Below, piece after piece: positions 1-7,933 of a stretch of DNA of 28,390 nucleotides. Under the pieces are notes generated by a model, which worked only from the letters and a program-made list of their open reading frames with translations, made no database searches and had not been told where the DNA came from. The stretch is from the NCBI GenBank assembly GCA_900548455.1, contig URKQ01000042.1, positions 1 through 28,390 on the forward strand, written 5' to 3'. The position numbers were made by a program, and so were the translations under genes. The number at the start of each line of letters is the position of its first letter. Within the stretch, counting starts at the first letter, position 1. The stretch comes from an uncultured Clostridium sp. (GTDB lineage: Bacteria; Bacillota; Clostridia; Clostridiales; Clostridiaceae).

Positions 1-76
1 GGCCGTTAAACTCTGCGATGATGTCGTAGTTCTCACCACCCAGCTCAATCTTCGCCACATCACGCAGCAGTACGCG
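1..76 (-). other. Foreign enterobacterial acrB fragment (chimeric contig end)
   Basis: Read on the minus strand these bases encode 25 codons, from RVLLRDVAKIEL to the end YDIIAEFNG. From memory this matches the porter domain of E. coli-type AcrB, around residues 259-283, a Gram-negative RND drug-efflux pump. Codon use (CGC, CTG, GTG, GGC) is GC-rich and unlike the AT-rich remainder. The frame runs straight on from guaA, replacing the expected guaA C-terminus (a conserved end of the type YDITSKPPATIEWE). An RND pump segment cannot be the end of GMP synthase, so I read this as an assembly or library chimera and not as a natural fusion. Confidence 0.9.
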
Positions 77-1564
77 GTTAACACCATTAACTTCATTTAC
101 TATTCTAGTAGTTACTTTTCCAAGTACTTCCCATGGAAGATCTGCAGACTCTGCTGTCATGAAATCGCTAGTTGTAACTGCTCTTAAAGCAATTGCATAG
201 TCATAAGTTCTTTCATCTCCCATAACTCCTACTGAACGCATATTAGTTAAAGCTGCAAAGTATTGGCCTATTTCTTTATCAATTCCAGCCTTTGCAATTT
301 CTTCTCTATATATAGCATCTGCATCTTGAACTATTCTAACTTTCTCCGCTGTAACTTCACCAATGATTCTAATTCCTAATCCTGGTCCTGGGAAAGGCTG
401 TCTGTATACTAATTTTTCTGGTATACCAAGTTCAAGTCCAGCTTTTCTAACTTCATCTTTAAATAATAGTCTAAGTGGCTCAATTATTTCTTTAAAATCA
501 ACATACTCTGGAAGTCCTCCAACGTTGTGATGTGATTTTATAACAGCTGAATCGCCAAGTCCACTTTCTATTATATCTGGATAAATTGTTCCTTGTACAA
601 GGAAGTCAACAGTTCCAATTTTCTTAGCTTCTTCTTCAAATACTCTTATAAATTCTTCGCCAATTATTTTTCTCTTTGTTTCAGGATCTTCTACTCCAGC
701 TAATTTCTCGTAGAATCTTTCCTGTGCATTTACTCTTATAAAGTTTAAGTCATATTGTCCATTAGGTCCAAATATAGCTTCTACTTCATCACCTTCATCT
801 TTTCTAAGTAAACCATGGTCAACAAATACACAAGTTAATTGATTTCCAATAGCCTTAGATAAAAGTACTGCTGCTACAGATGAATCAACTCCACCTGATA
901 GAGCACAAAGAGCTTTACCATTTCCAACTTTTTGACGAATTTCTTCAATAGATTTCTCAACGAAAGAATCCATCTTCCAATCCCCTGAACACTTACAAAC
1001 ATTATATACAAAGTTTGAAAGCATCTTTGTTCCTTCCTTAGTATGCATAACTTCTGGATGAAACTGTACTGCATAAAGATTCTTAGTTTCACATTCCATT
1101 GCAGCAACTGGACATACTGGTGTATGACCTATAATTTTAAATCCTTGTGGAGCACTTTCAATATAGTCTGTATGACTCATCCAGCATATTGTAGAAGCTG
1201 AAACGTCTTTAAATAACTTAGATTCCACTTCTACATTAACTTCAGTTTTTCCATATTCACTAACTGGTGCAGTTGCAACTTTACCACCAAGAACATGAGC
1301 CATAAGTTGTGAACCATAACAAATTCCTAGAACTGGAATCCCTAATTCAAATATAGCTTTATCACATAAAGGTGATTTTTCACCATAAACACTGTTAGGT
1401 CCACCAGTGAAAATTATACCCTTAGGATTTATTTCTTTTATTTTTTCTATGCTAATTGTATATGGATGTACTTCACAATATACATTGCACTCTCTAACTC
1501 TTCTTGCGATTAACTGATTATATTGACCACCAAAGTCAATAATAAGTACTAATTCTCTATTCAT
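77..1564 (-). CDS. guaA: GMP synthase (glutamine-hydrolysing), 3' end replaced by foreign DNA
   Basis: Converts XMP to GMP using ATP and glutamine, the last step of guanine nucleotide synthesis in the cytoplasm. The ATG at 1564 has an AAGGAG site just upstream and begins MNRELVLIIDFGGQYNQLIA. The class I glutamine amidotransferase domain comes first, with GICYGSQ carrying the nucleophile Cys82 and a later QFHPEV His/Glu pair. The ATP pyrophosphatase domain follows with the P-loop SGGVDSS, then the GMP synthase C-terminal domain with RQPFPGPGLGIRI. Genuine sequence runs to about residue 496 (RIVNEVNGVN); roughly 15 C-terminal residues are missing because of the chimeric junction at about position 76/77. 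It lies 55 bp downstream of guaB and is very likely cotranscribed with it under the guanine riboswitch. Confidence 0.96.
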
Positions 1565-1619
1565 ATTTTGAGTTCTCCTTAAATAAGATTCTTATAAATC
1601 TATTGATTCATTGTATTTA

Positions 1620-3074
1620 CTATTGACCAACACTATAGTTTGGAGCTTCTTTAGTTATTGAAATGTCATGAGGATGACTTTCTCTAAATCCTGCAGAAGT
1701 TTGAACAATAAATCTTGAACTTAAATATAAATCCTTAAGTGTTGGTGATCCTAAGTATCCCATACCTGAACGAATACCTCCAACTAATTGGAATATAGTA
1801 TCAACTACAGAACCCTTAAATGGAAGTCTTCCTTCAACACCTTCTGGTACAAGTTTCTTATTGTCTTCTTGGAAATATCTATCTTTACTTCCCTTTGCCA
1901 TAGCTCCTAGAGAACCCATTCCTCTATAAACTTTGTAGCTTCTTCCTTGATATATTTCAATTTCACCTGGTGCTTCTTCACATCCAGCAAACATTGAACC
2001 CATCATACAAACTTTAGCACCTGCTGCAAGAGCCTTAACGATGTCTCCTGAGTACTTTAATCCTCCATCAGCTATAACTGGTACCCCATACTTTTCTGCT
2101 TCTTCTACGCAGTCCATAACTGCAGTAAGTTGAGGAACTCCAACTCCAGCAACAACTCTTGTTGTACATATAGATCCAGGTCCTATACCAACTTTAACGC
2201 AATCAGCACCTGCTTCTATAAGGTCTTTTGTAGCTTCTGCTGTAGCCACATTTCCAGCTATGATTTGAAGGTCAGGATATTTAGCTTTTATAGTTTTAAC
2301 TGCTTCTAATACACCTCTTGAATGACCATGAGCAGTATCTACTGTTATAACGTCAACGTGTGCTTCTACAAGAGCATCTACTCTAACCATCATGTCTTTA
2401 GTAACTCCTACTGCAGCACCACAAAGTAATCTTCCGCTAGAATCTTTAGCTGCATTTGGGAATTTTATAGCTTTTTCTATGTCTTTTATTGTAATTAATC
2501 CTTTTAGATTAAACTCATCATCAACTAAAGGTAATTTTTCTATTTTATTTTTAGCAAGAATTGATTTAGCAGTTTCAATGCTAGTTCCTTCTGGTGCAGT
2601 TATTAGTCCTTCACTAGTCATAACTTCACTTACTTTTTTAGAATAATCAGTTTCAAATACTATATCTCTATTTGTAATTATACCAACTAATTTTCCGTCC
2701 TCTGTTACTGGTACTCCTGATATTCTATATCTAGACATTATATCTAAAGCATCTTGAATCACATGATCTTTTCCAATTGAGAAAGGATTTACGATTACCC
2801 CATTTTCTTGTCTCTTAACTGTATCTACTTCATTAGCTTGAGCTTCTATAGACATATTCTTATGGATTATACCTATTCCACCTTCTCTAGCCATTGCTAT
2901 CGCCATCTTACTCTCAGTAACTGTATCCATGCCAGCACTCATAAGTGGTAAGTTAAGTTGTATAGTCTTTGTTAAATTCGTCTTAAATGTAACATCCTTT
3001 GGTAATACCTCTGATTTATTTGGAACTAATAATACATCGTCAAAAGTGTATCCTTGTTTTAATATTGTTGCCAT
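1620..3074 (-). CDS. guaB: IMP dehydrogenase
   Basis: Oxidises IMP to XMP with NAD+, the committed step to GMP. At 484 residues it has normal length. The N-terminus has the typical YTFDDVLLVP, and the barrel is interrupted at about residues 95-205 by a pair of CBS domains (RISGVPVTEDGKLVGIITNRD and KLPLVDDEFNLKGLIT). The catalytic loop GIGPGSICTTR supplies the active-site Cys, and the phosphate-site and flap motifs YRGMGSLGAM and EGVEGRLPFKG are present. The start is supported by an AAAGGATGG site upstream of the ATG at 3074. First gene of guaB-guaA, placed directly after a guanine riboswitch terminator. Confidence 0.98.
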   Translation of the reverse strand: MATILKQGYTFDDVLLVPNKSEVLPKDVTFKTNLTKTIQLNLPLMSAGMDTVTESKMAIAMAREGGIGIIHKNMSIEAQANEVDTVKRQENGVIVNPFSIGKDHVIQDALDIMSRYRISGVPVTEDGKLVGIITNRDIVFETDYSKKVSEVMTSEGLITAPEGTSIETAKSILAKNKIEKLPLVDDEFNLKGLITIKDIEKAIKFPNAAKDSSGRLLCGAAVGVTKDMMVRVDALVEAHVDVITVDTAHGHSRGVLEAVKTIKAKYPDLQIIAGNVATAEATKDLIEAGADCVKVGIGPGSICTTRVVAGVGVPQLTAVMDCVEEAEKYGVPVIADGGLKYSGDIVKALAAGAKVCMMGSMFAGCEEAPGEIEIYQGRSYKVYRGMGSLGAMAKGSKDRYFQEDNKKLVPEGVEGRLPFKGSVVDTIFQLVGGIRSGMGYLGSPTLKDLYLSSRFIVQTSAGFRESHPHDISITKEAPNYSVGQ

Positions 3075-3130
3075 AATCTAAATCCATCCTTTCTATTTTA
3101 AAATATAACCTCTTTTAATTTGTTTTTCCC

Positions 3131-3240
3131 AATAAAAATAAAAGACATGCGCTTTACTCAATCCCATCTAATAAATATTTATTAGAATTCTTTCCCGAGT
3201 AAAAACAGCATGTCTACACAATCTAAACACGTTTTTACTC
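3131..3240 (-). terminator. Expression platform of the guanine riboswitch (terminator and antiterminator)
   Basis: The terminator pairs GCATGTCT (3208-3215) with AGACATGC (3143-3150) and GAGTAAA (3197-3203) with TTTACTC (3153-3159), followed by a U-rich run (about 3131-3142). A perfect 20-nt palindrome at 3167-3186 folds as an inner hairpin capping the stem. The competing antiterminator pairs the P1 3' strand GAGTAAAAAC (minus strand, 3231-3240) with GTTTTTACTC (3197-3206), a perfect 10-bp helix. Guanine binding closes P1, frees 3197-3206 and allows termination, so the switch should be OFF with ligand. Confidence 0.93.
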
Positions 3241-3305
3241 ATAGTCAGAAATTATTGGTTTCCGGTAGAGACTCCTCGCCATATTCAAGGGATATATGAG
3301 TTAAA
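3233..3305 (-). ncRNA. Guanine riboswitch aptamer (purine riboswitch)
   Basis: On the minus strand the purine aptamer core can be read in order: P1 5' strand ACTCATA, P2 with the ATATGGC element, J2/3 ending in CTCTACC, P3, and J3/1-P1 reading CTGACTATGAGT. P1 pairs ACTCATA (3295-3301) with TATGAGT (3237-3243). The pyrimidine before TATGAG that pairs with the ligand is C, which specifies guanine rather than adenine. J2/3 reads GTCTCTACC where GTTTCTACC is usual; this appears to fall at the nucleotide known to be flipped out, so it should be tolerated. It controls guaB-guaA. Confidence 0.95.
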
Positions 3306-3335
3306 TATTAAGTTCTCTCTTTAATTATTAAACCT

Positions 3336-3364
3336 ATTTTATTTAAAAAACCTTCATTTGTCAA
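3336..3364 (-). promoter_or_regulatory. Promoter of guaB-guaA
   Basis: A perfect -35 TTGACA (3359-3364) and a -10 TAAAAT (3336-3341, one mismatch to TATAAT) are separated by exactly 17 bp. Transcription would begin near 3328, about 25 bases before the aptamer P1 helix, as expected for a riboswitch leader. Confidence 0.85.
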
Positions 3365-3393
3365 GGCTATTTTCGCCATCAATAGACATTTTT

Positions 3394-3411
3394 TTATTTG
3401 TCGACAAATAA
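3394..3411. promoter_or_regulatory. Perfect 18-bp palindrome upstream of the guaB promoter
   Basis: TTATTTGTCGACAAATAA is its own reverse complement and lies about 30 bp upstream of the -35 box. It may be an operator. The core TGTCGAC differs by one base from the Spo0A box TGTCGAA on each strand. No function can be assigned from sequence. It is flanked by ATAGACA and TGTCTAT arms about 40 bp apart. Confidence 0.4.
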
Positions 3412-3524
3412 TTTTTAATATTTATACATTACTGTCTATATTTTATTACACAACCTTATCAATTTACTTGAAAATAATAAGGCTATTTATTATAAATATT
3501 CATTACTGCATATAATAATTACCT

Positions 3525-3561
3525 AATAAAAGCTTATCGCAGAAAGCAATAAGCTTTTATT
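3525..3561 (-). terminator. Terminator at the end of the pilus operon
   Basis: A perfect 13-bp stem, AATAAAAGCTTAT (3525-3537) with ATAAGCTTTTATT (3549-3561), begins 7 bases after the stop codon of the VWA/PA14 gene. The U-rich strand lies within the stem and just beyond it, which is adequate for an intrinsic terminator. Confidence 0.8.
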
Positions 3562-3568
3562 ATTGGAA

Positions 3569-6500
3569 TTAAAATAGATCAGGTAATCCTTTAGGATCAA
3601 AATGAACTTTTAATATCTTACCTTTGCTGTCACTTAAAGTACTAGCCTTTAACTCAAGGGCACCCGTAGCATCAATCTTTGAATCATAAGTATATAAGAT
3701 TAAATATCTACCCTTTACAGTTCTACTATCAAGTGATATTTCTTTCTTATCGTTATTAATAATTAAGCCTTCACTTACCTGTGCCACTATCTTATTATTC
3801 TCATCTAGTTTGTATACTTTAGCCTTACTTAAATTTATATCGCCTTTCTGTCCACTTGCTGAGATTTCATCAATCTTTAATTGACATTTTCCAACTGCAT
3901 CTACAATTACACCTGCACTTATAGGAACTCCTGGTGCCAAATTTAATTTCATGTCTTCTTTAGTAAGAATTCCAAATTCATTATTCATATATACTCCATG
4001 CTGAATAACTTTTCCATAATTAACAGAGTTAATAACTGCATCATCTTTTACATGATTTTGAACTTCAAGCTTTCTATCTATAGCTCTTATTATTACATCT
4101 GAATAGTTACTTAATGTACTTTCTCTTTTTAATTCATATGATTTTTCAGCATCACACAAAATTTCAGTTTCAAAACTTATAGGTTCTGCTTTGTAAGTGT
4201 TGTCCTTCTTATCTAATGTATATATAATATCTACATCCTTAGCAGTGTTTGAAGCTATTTTTTCTGCAACAGACTCTATGGACGCATTATCATAAAGTTG
4301 CTTCATCTCTTCATTATACCAACCTGTATTATTTATCAAGTCATTATATATATAGTTCTTTATTGATTCAACATTTCTATTTGTTATATCTATATTGATT
4401 TTAGTAGAATCTTCATAAGAAATTTTAGAAATAGTTCCACCAATGCCCTTTGCTGTAGAATCTAATGTATCCCCACTTTTAGATGTAGGATTTATATCCC
4501 TTATAAAATTATCCGTTATGGAATACTTACTTACAAATAGTTTTTCAGCATAACCTTCTTTTTTACCTTTATATATCTCCCTAGCATCAATATCATTAGG
4601 CTTTATAGTATATTTTAAAGATACTCTATGGGGTATATACCCTAATTCTTCATTATAATCATCAACTTTTTCATCGTCTATAACTTCTCTTGTTAATGAC
4701 ACATTTTCCGATATATTAAAAGGACCATATACTCCTTGTTCATCTATAGTTTTAATGTTATTTTCTGAATCTTTAACCCCTACCCTATAGGCAATATAAT
4801 ATCTTCCTACTTTATTAGGAAATGATACTCCTTGAACTCCAGTAAACTTTCCAGTAGAAGATTCTCCTGGTTCATTGCTGTTAGATGAATAAAAATTATC
4901 TTTAGAAACTGACGTAAATCCATCACCATCATTTTTAAATTTAGCAATATCTATATCAGTTTCTACATATTTATTACTAGGTTTCTTTTCACCATAGTTT
5001 TTATACATCATTTTAAATACGGCTCCACCACCCCAGTTAAAATACTCTAAATTTAAAGGATAATACTTACCTTTTTCTAAGTAAATCACCCTACTATTAG
5101 CTGTAAAGGTATCTGATTGTACTTTAAATGATTCAGAAAATATTATAGGTTCTCCTTTTACTGTAATTGTTCCAATAGATCCATCATCAGATAATAGCCC
5201 TAGCAGGTAATATCCTGATTCCTCAGGCGAAAAATATCCCCAATACTTATATGCTTCTTTATATTCTGCACTTAATTTTTTTACCCTTTCTCTAATACCT
5301 GATGAATATTCATTAGCTAATGCTTCCATTTGATTAGGATCATCAAACTTTATACTCTCAGTAAATATAGTATTAGATGACAATTTATAATCTTGTCCTA
5401 CATTAACTGCACTTACATATTTACTTATGTCTTTAGCTATTGATGCAGATTTTCTTTCAATAGAATCGCTAGGACTTTTAAATACTTCTTGTCTATTTTC
5501 CCATCTAGATTGTTCATCTTTAGTTTTCATATGATCTACATTATAAGGTCTAACTGTTAATTTACCTTCTTCGCCTACATCAGGATTGTAAGTCTCATGG
5601 TCTAAATTTATATCTTTCCATTGACTTTCATCAGCTTTTACATCTTTTATATCTTCTATGCTTTTGCCATCACTATTTTTTTCTACAAACTGATATTGAA
5701 GAATTCTATTTTCCCCTTCTTTAACTTCAGGGTACTCTCCCTTTATACTAGCTTTAGCACTACCAAATAGTTTATATTCATTTTCTGTATTACTGTTTTT
5801 AACAGGCAATTCATATCGATTTTTACTTTCATTTAATTTAGCTGTTTTATTAAAATACTTATCTTTTTCATTAATAACTCCCGCTGAATCAGATACCTCT
5901 ATTTCAGTTTTACACCCTATTTTATCAACGATACTTACTACTATATCGCTTTTCAATGGAATATCTTTTTTATTTTCTCCATCATAGTAAGTTAACTTAA
6001 TGTAATCTTCTTTATTTTTAAATAAGCTATAATTTCCCGTTTTTTTTCCTTTAATTATATAGCTAAACTCTATTGGATTTGCTTTATATAAATTACTATT
6101 GCCTTGTTTTTTATATACAATGTCTGGTATAACAATTTTTTGATTATCTAGCTTACAATTTGAATCACTAGGTAGTGATATTTCAAAATCATCCATAGAT
6201 ATTTTTGTATCAAGTTCTACCTTTGTTAAGGAGTATGATTCTTTTATTTTATCTGCAATATCACTGAAGATTCCTTCAATAGCACCATCACTACTAGCAT
6301 AAAAAGCTCCATCATTTCCACTCATAGAAGAATGAATACCTTTTAATATACTATTATTAGCACTATTTTCATCTCCAAGACCATAGCCTATAGAATACGC
6401 ATTATTTGCCTTTATTTTACTTCCCATAAGCTCAGCATATTCTATAGTATAATCATTATATCTGTTTCCTGGTCCGCCAACATCAGGTGGTTCTTCATTA

Positions 6501-7393
6501 TTTAGTTCTTCATAGTAATTTCCACTATTATTCAAAGAATAATATGTTGGTACACCATCTGACATCAACACTACCGTTTTATTAGCATCTTTACTCCCTT
6601 GTTGTGATAATAAATAAGCTGCTTTTCTTAATCCATCTCCTGTATTAGTTGCCCCATCAGCTCCTAATCTGTCAATACTTTTATATAGTCTCTTATCATT
6701 TGCATTTAAAAACCCATCATTTTTAATCGTTGCGCCATTATTAAATTCTACTATTGCAATCTTTAAATTTGAAACATCTTGCATTTTATCAACAAAGGCT
6801 TTTGCAGCTTTTTTAAGCTCATCAATCTTAGTTGTTCTTATAGTTCCTGTATGAATCCCTTCTACTCCATGATCAGAACAATAGTCATATCTCCAATCAT
6901 GTAAATAATATGAACTACAAGCACTTGGTTTATTAGGTGAAGTTGAATAATTAGACCATTGTCTATGGACATCACATAGCCAAGTATATATTACATTTCC
7001 ATAATGGTCGTATGACCTATCACTAACACTAAAAGTGCACTCTTTGCAATATGGATAGTTATGTCTTACACAATACTTTTCTTTATTTCCAGTACAACGG
7101 TGGTAATTGTCATAGTATGGAACATATACTCTATCATTCATACTCCCTGAAGTATCTAAAACAAGTACTATTTCCTTTTCCTTTTCCTGAAGTTCAAAAT
7201 CATTTGGAGTAATAGTTCCTGTTACAGTTATATCCTCCCCTACTTCAGCTTGTTTTGGATTTACCTTCATTTCAATATCAAAACTAGGTTCTTTTCTTGT
7301 CTCTGCACTAACTAAATTTCCTGTTAATCCAAAGATAAAAACTACCAGCATCATAGTTATTATTACTTTTTTATGTTTAATAAATCTCCTCAT
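3569..7393 (-). CDS. Secreted VWA/PA14-domain protein, candidate pilus-associated adhesin
   Basis: 1274 residues from the ATG at 7393, chosen because GGGGGGAG lies just upstream; an in-frame ATG at 7414 has no such site. It starts with a Sec signal peptide (basic tail, hydrophobic residues 10-29, likely cleavage after VSA at residue 30) and has no prepilin motif. A von Willebrand A domain spans about 75-400 with a complete metal site: D80-x-S82-x-S84, T249/T251 and D279. Residues 98-181, directly after the first metal motif, form an insert with seven Cys (100, 108, 116, 119, 140, 159, 172) and seven His. A PA14-like domain lies at about 690-800 (YWGYFSPEESGYYLLGLLSDD, ending near FKMMYKNYG). 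The rest looks like beta-rich repeats of unknown type. There is no LPXTG or C-terminal anchor. As last gene of a pilus operon, directly after three pilin-like genes, it may be a PilY1-like tip adhesin; that role is inferred. Confidence 0.85.
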   Translation of the reverse strand: MRRFIKHKKVIITMMLVVFIFGLTGNLVSAETRKEPSFDIEMKVNPKQAEVGEDITVTGTITPNDFELQEKEKEIVLVLDTSGSMNDRVYVPYYDNYHRCTGNKEKYCVRHNYPYCKECTFSVSDRSYDHYGNVIYTWLCDVHRQWSNYSTSPNKPSACSSYYLHDWRYDYCSDHGVEGIHTGTIRTTKIDELKKAAKAFVDKMQDVSNLKIAIVEFNNGATIKNDGFLNANDKRLYKSIDRLGADGATNTGDGLRKAAYLLSQQGSKDANKTVVLMSDGVPTYYSLNNSGNYYEELNNEEPPDVGGPGNRYNDYTIEYAELMGSKIKANNAYSIGYGLGDENSANNSILKGIHSSMSGNDGAFYASSDGAIEGIFSDIADKIKESYSLTKVELDTKISMDDFEISLPSDSNCKLDNQKIVIPDIVYKKQGNSNLYKANPIEFSYIIKGKKTGNYSLFKNKEDYIKLTYYDGENKKDIPLKSDIVVSIVDKIGCKTEIEVSDSAGVINEKDKYFNKTAKLNESKNRYELPVKNSNTENEYKLFGSAKASIKGEYPEVKEGENRILQYQFVEKNSDGKSIEDIKDVKADESQWKDINLDHETYNPDVGEEGKLTVRPYNVDHMKTKDEQSRWENRQEVFKSPSDSIERKSASIAKDISKYVSAVNVGQDYKLSSNTIFTESIKFDDPNQMEALANEYSSGIRERVKKLSAEYKEAYKYWGYFSPEESGYYLLGLLSDDGSIGTITVKGEPIIFSESFKVQSDTFTANSRVIYLEKGKYYPLNLEYFNWGGGAVFKMMYKNYGEKKPSNKYVETDIDIAKFKNDGDGFTSVSKDNFYSSNSNEPGESSTGKFTGVQGVSFPNKVGRYYIAYRVGVKDSENNIKTIDEQGVYGPFNISENVSLTREVIDDEKVDDYNEELGYIPHRVSLKYTIKPNDIDAREIYKGKKEGYAEKLFVSKYSITDNFIRDINPTSKSGDTLDSTAKGIGGTISKISYEDSTKINIDITNRNVESIKNYIYNDLINNTGWYNEEMKQLYDNASIESVAEKIASNTAKDVDIIYTLDKKDNTYKAEPISFETEILCDAEKSYELKRESTLSNYSDVIIRAIDRKLEVQNHVKDDAVINSVNYGKVIQHGVYMNNEFGILTKEDMKLNLAPGVPISAGVIVDAVGKCQLKIDEISASGQKGDINLSKAKVYKLDENNKIVAQVSEGLIINNDKKEISLDSRTVKGRYLILYTYDSKIDATGALELKASTLSDSKGKILKVHFDPKGLPDLF

Positions 7394-7420
7394 TTTCTCC
7401 CCCCATTCCTTCATCAGGGC

Positions 7421-7921
7421 TTACTTTAAATGGCTATTTCTAAAAACGTAATTCTCTTCAACTTCATAAGTAATTCCCTTATTTTCTAGTATAAGTTTTA
7501 ACTTAATTTTATCTTTAATTATTTTTTCATGATTTGTTTCATCAATTGAGTCTTCAATTTCTATATTTTTAAAATGATTACTTAATACGAAATCAGTTTC
7601 GCCTTTCTTAAAAAAAATCTTATGTTCATCTTTATTTAATTTAAATACAATATCTCCACCATCTACCCCATTAAAACATAGCTCCATAATACTATCATTC
7701 CACTTAGCGTCTGTTGACTCCATAGCTACCTTAGATATATTATCTAAAACAGTTTTAGCTTCGTACTGTAAATCTGACTTAATTTCTATTTCACTTATCT
7801 TTTTTTGATTAGTAAAGTAGAAAAAGAAAATTAGTCCTGTAACAATGGACATTATAGCTAAGGCAATGACTAGCTCTATTAACGTAACGCCATTTCTTTT
7901 TTTATTCTTTATATTCTTCAT
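7421..7921 (-). CDS. Type IV minor prepilin (PilU-like position)
   Basis: About 166 residues from the ATG at 7921, preferred over 7933 because GGAG sits 6 bases before it and the 7933 ATG directly follows the upstream stop codon. The class III signal is short and basic (MKNIKNKKRNG) and is followed by VTLIELVIALAIMSIVTGLI, with the Gly before the cleavage site and Glu at mature position 5. The hydrophobic helix would insert in the membrane and then pack in the pilus core. The C-terminal domain is short and charged, without Cys pairs that would define a family. It sits between the PilX/GspK-like gene and the VWA gene, the usual place for minor pilins that prime assembly. Confidence 0.88.
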   Translation of the reverse strand: MKNIKNKKRNGVTLIELVIALAIMSIVTGLIFFFYFTNQKKISEIEIKSDLQYEAKTVLDNISKVAMESTDAKWNDSIMELCFNGVDGGDIVFKLNKDEHKIFFKKGETDFVLSNHFKNIEIEDSIDETNHEKIIKDKIKLKLILENKGITYEVEENYVFRNSHLK

Positions 7922-7933
7922 AACTGTCTCCAT

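Noticed and set aside
874..1107. 77-codon minus-strand frame within guaA
   Set aside because: Out of frame with the conserved GMP synthase motifs, which run uninterrupted through this stretch.
3569..3640. Sortase anchor on the VWA/PA14 protein
   Set aside because: The C-terminus reads KGLPDLF and stops; there is no LPXTG, hydrophobic helix or basic tail.
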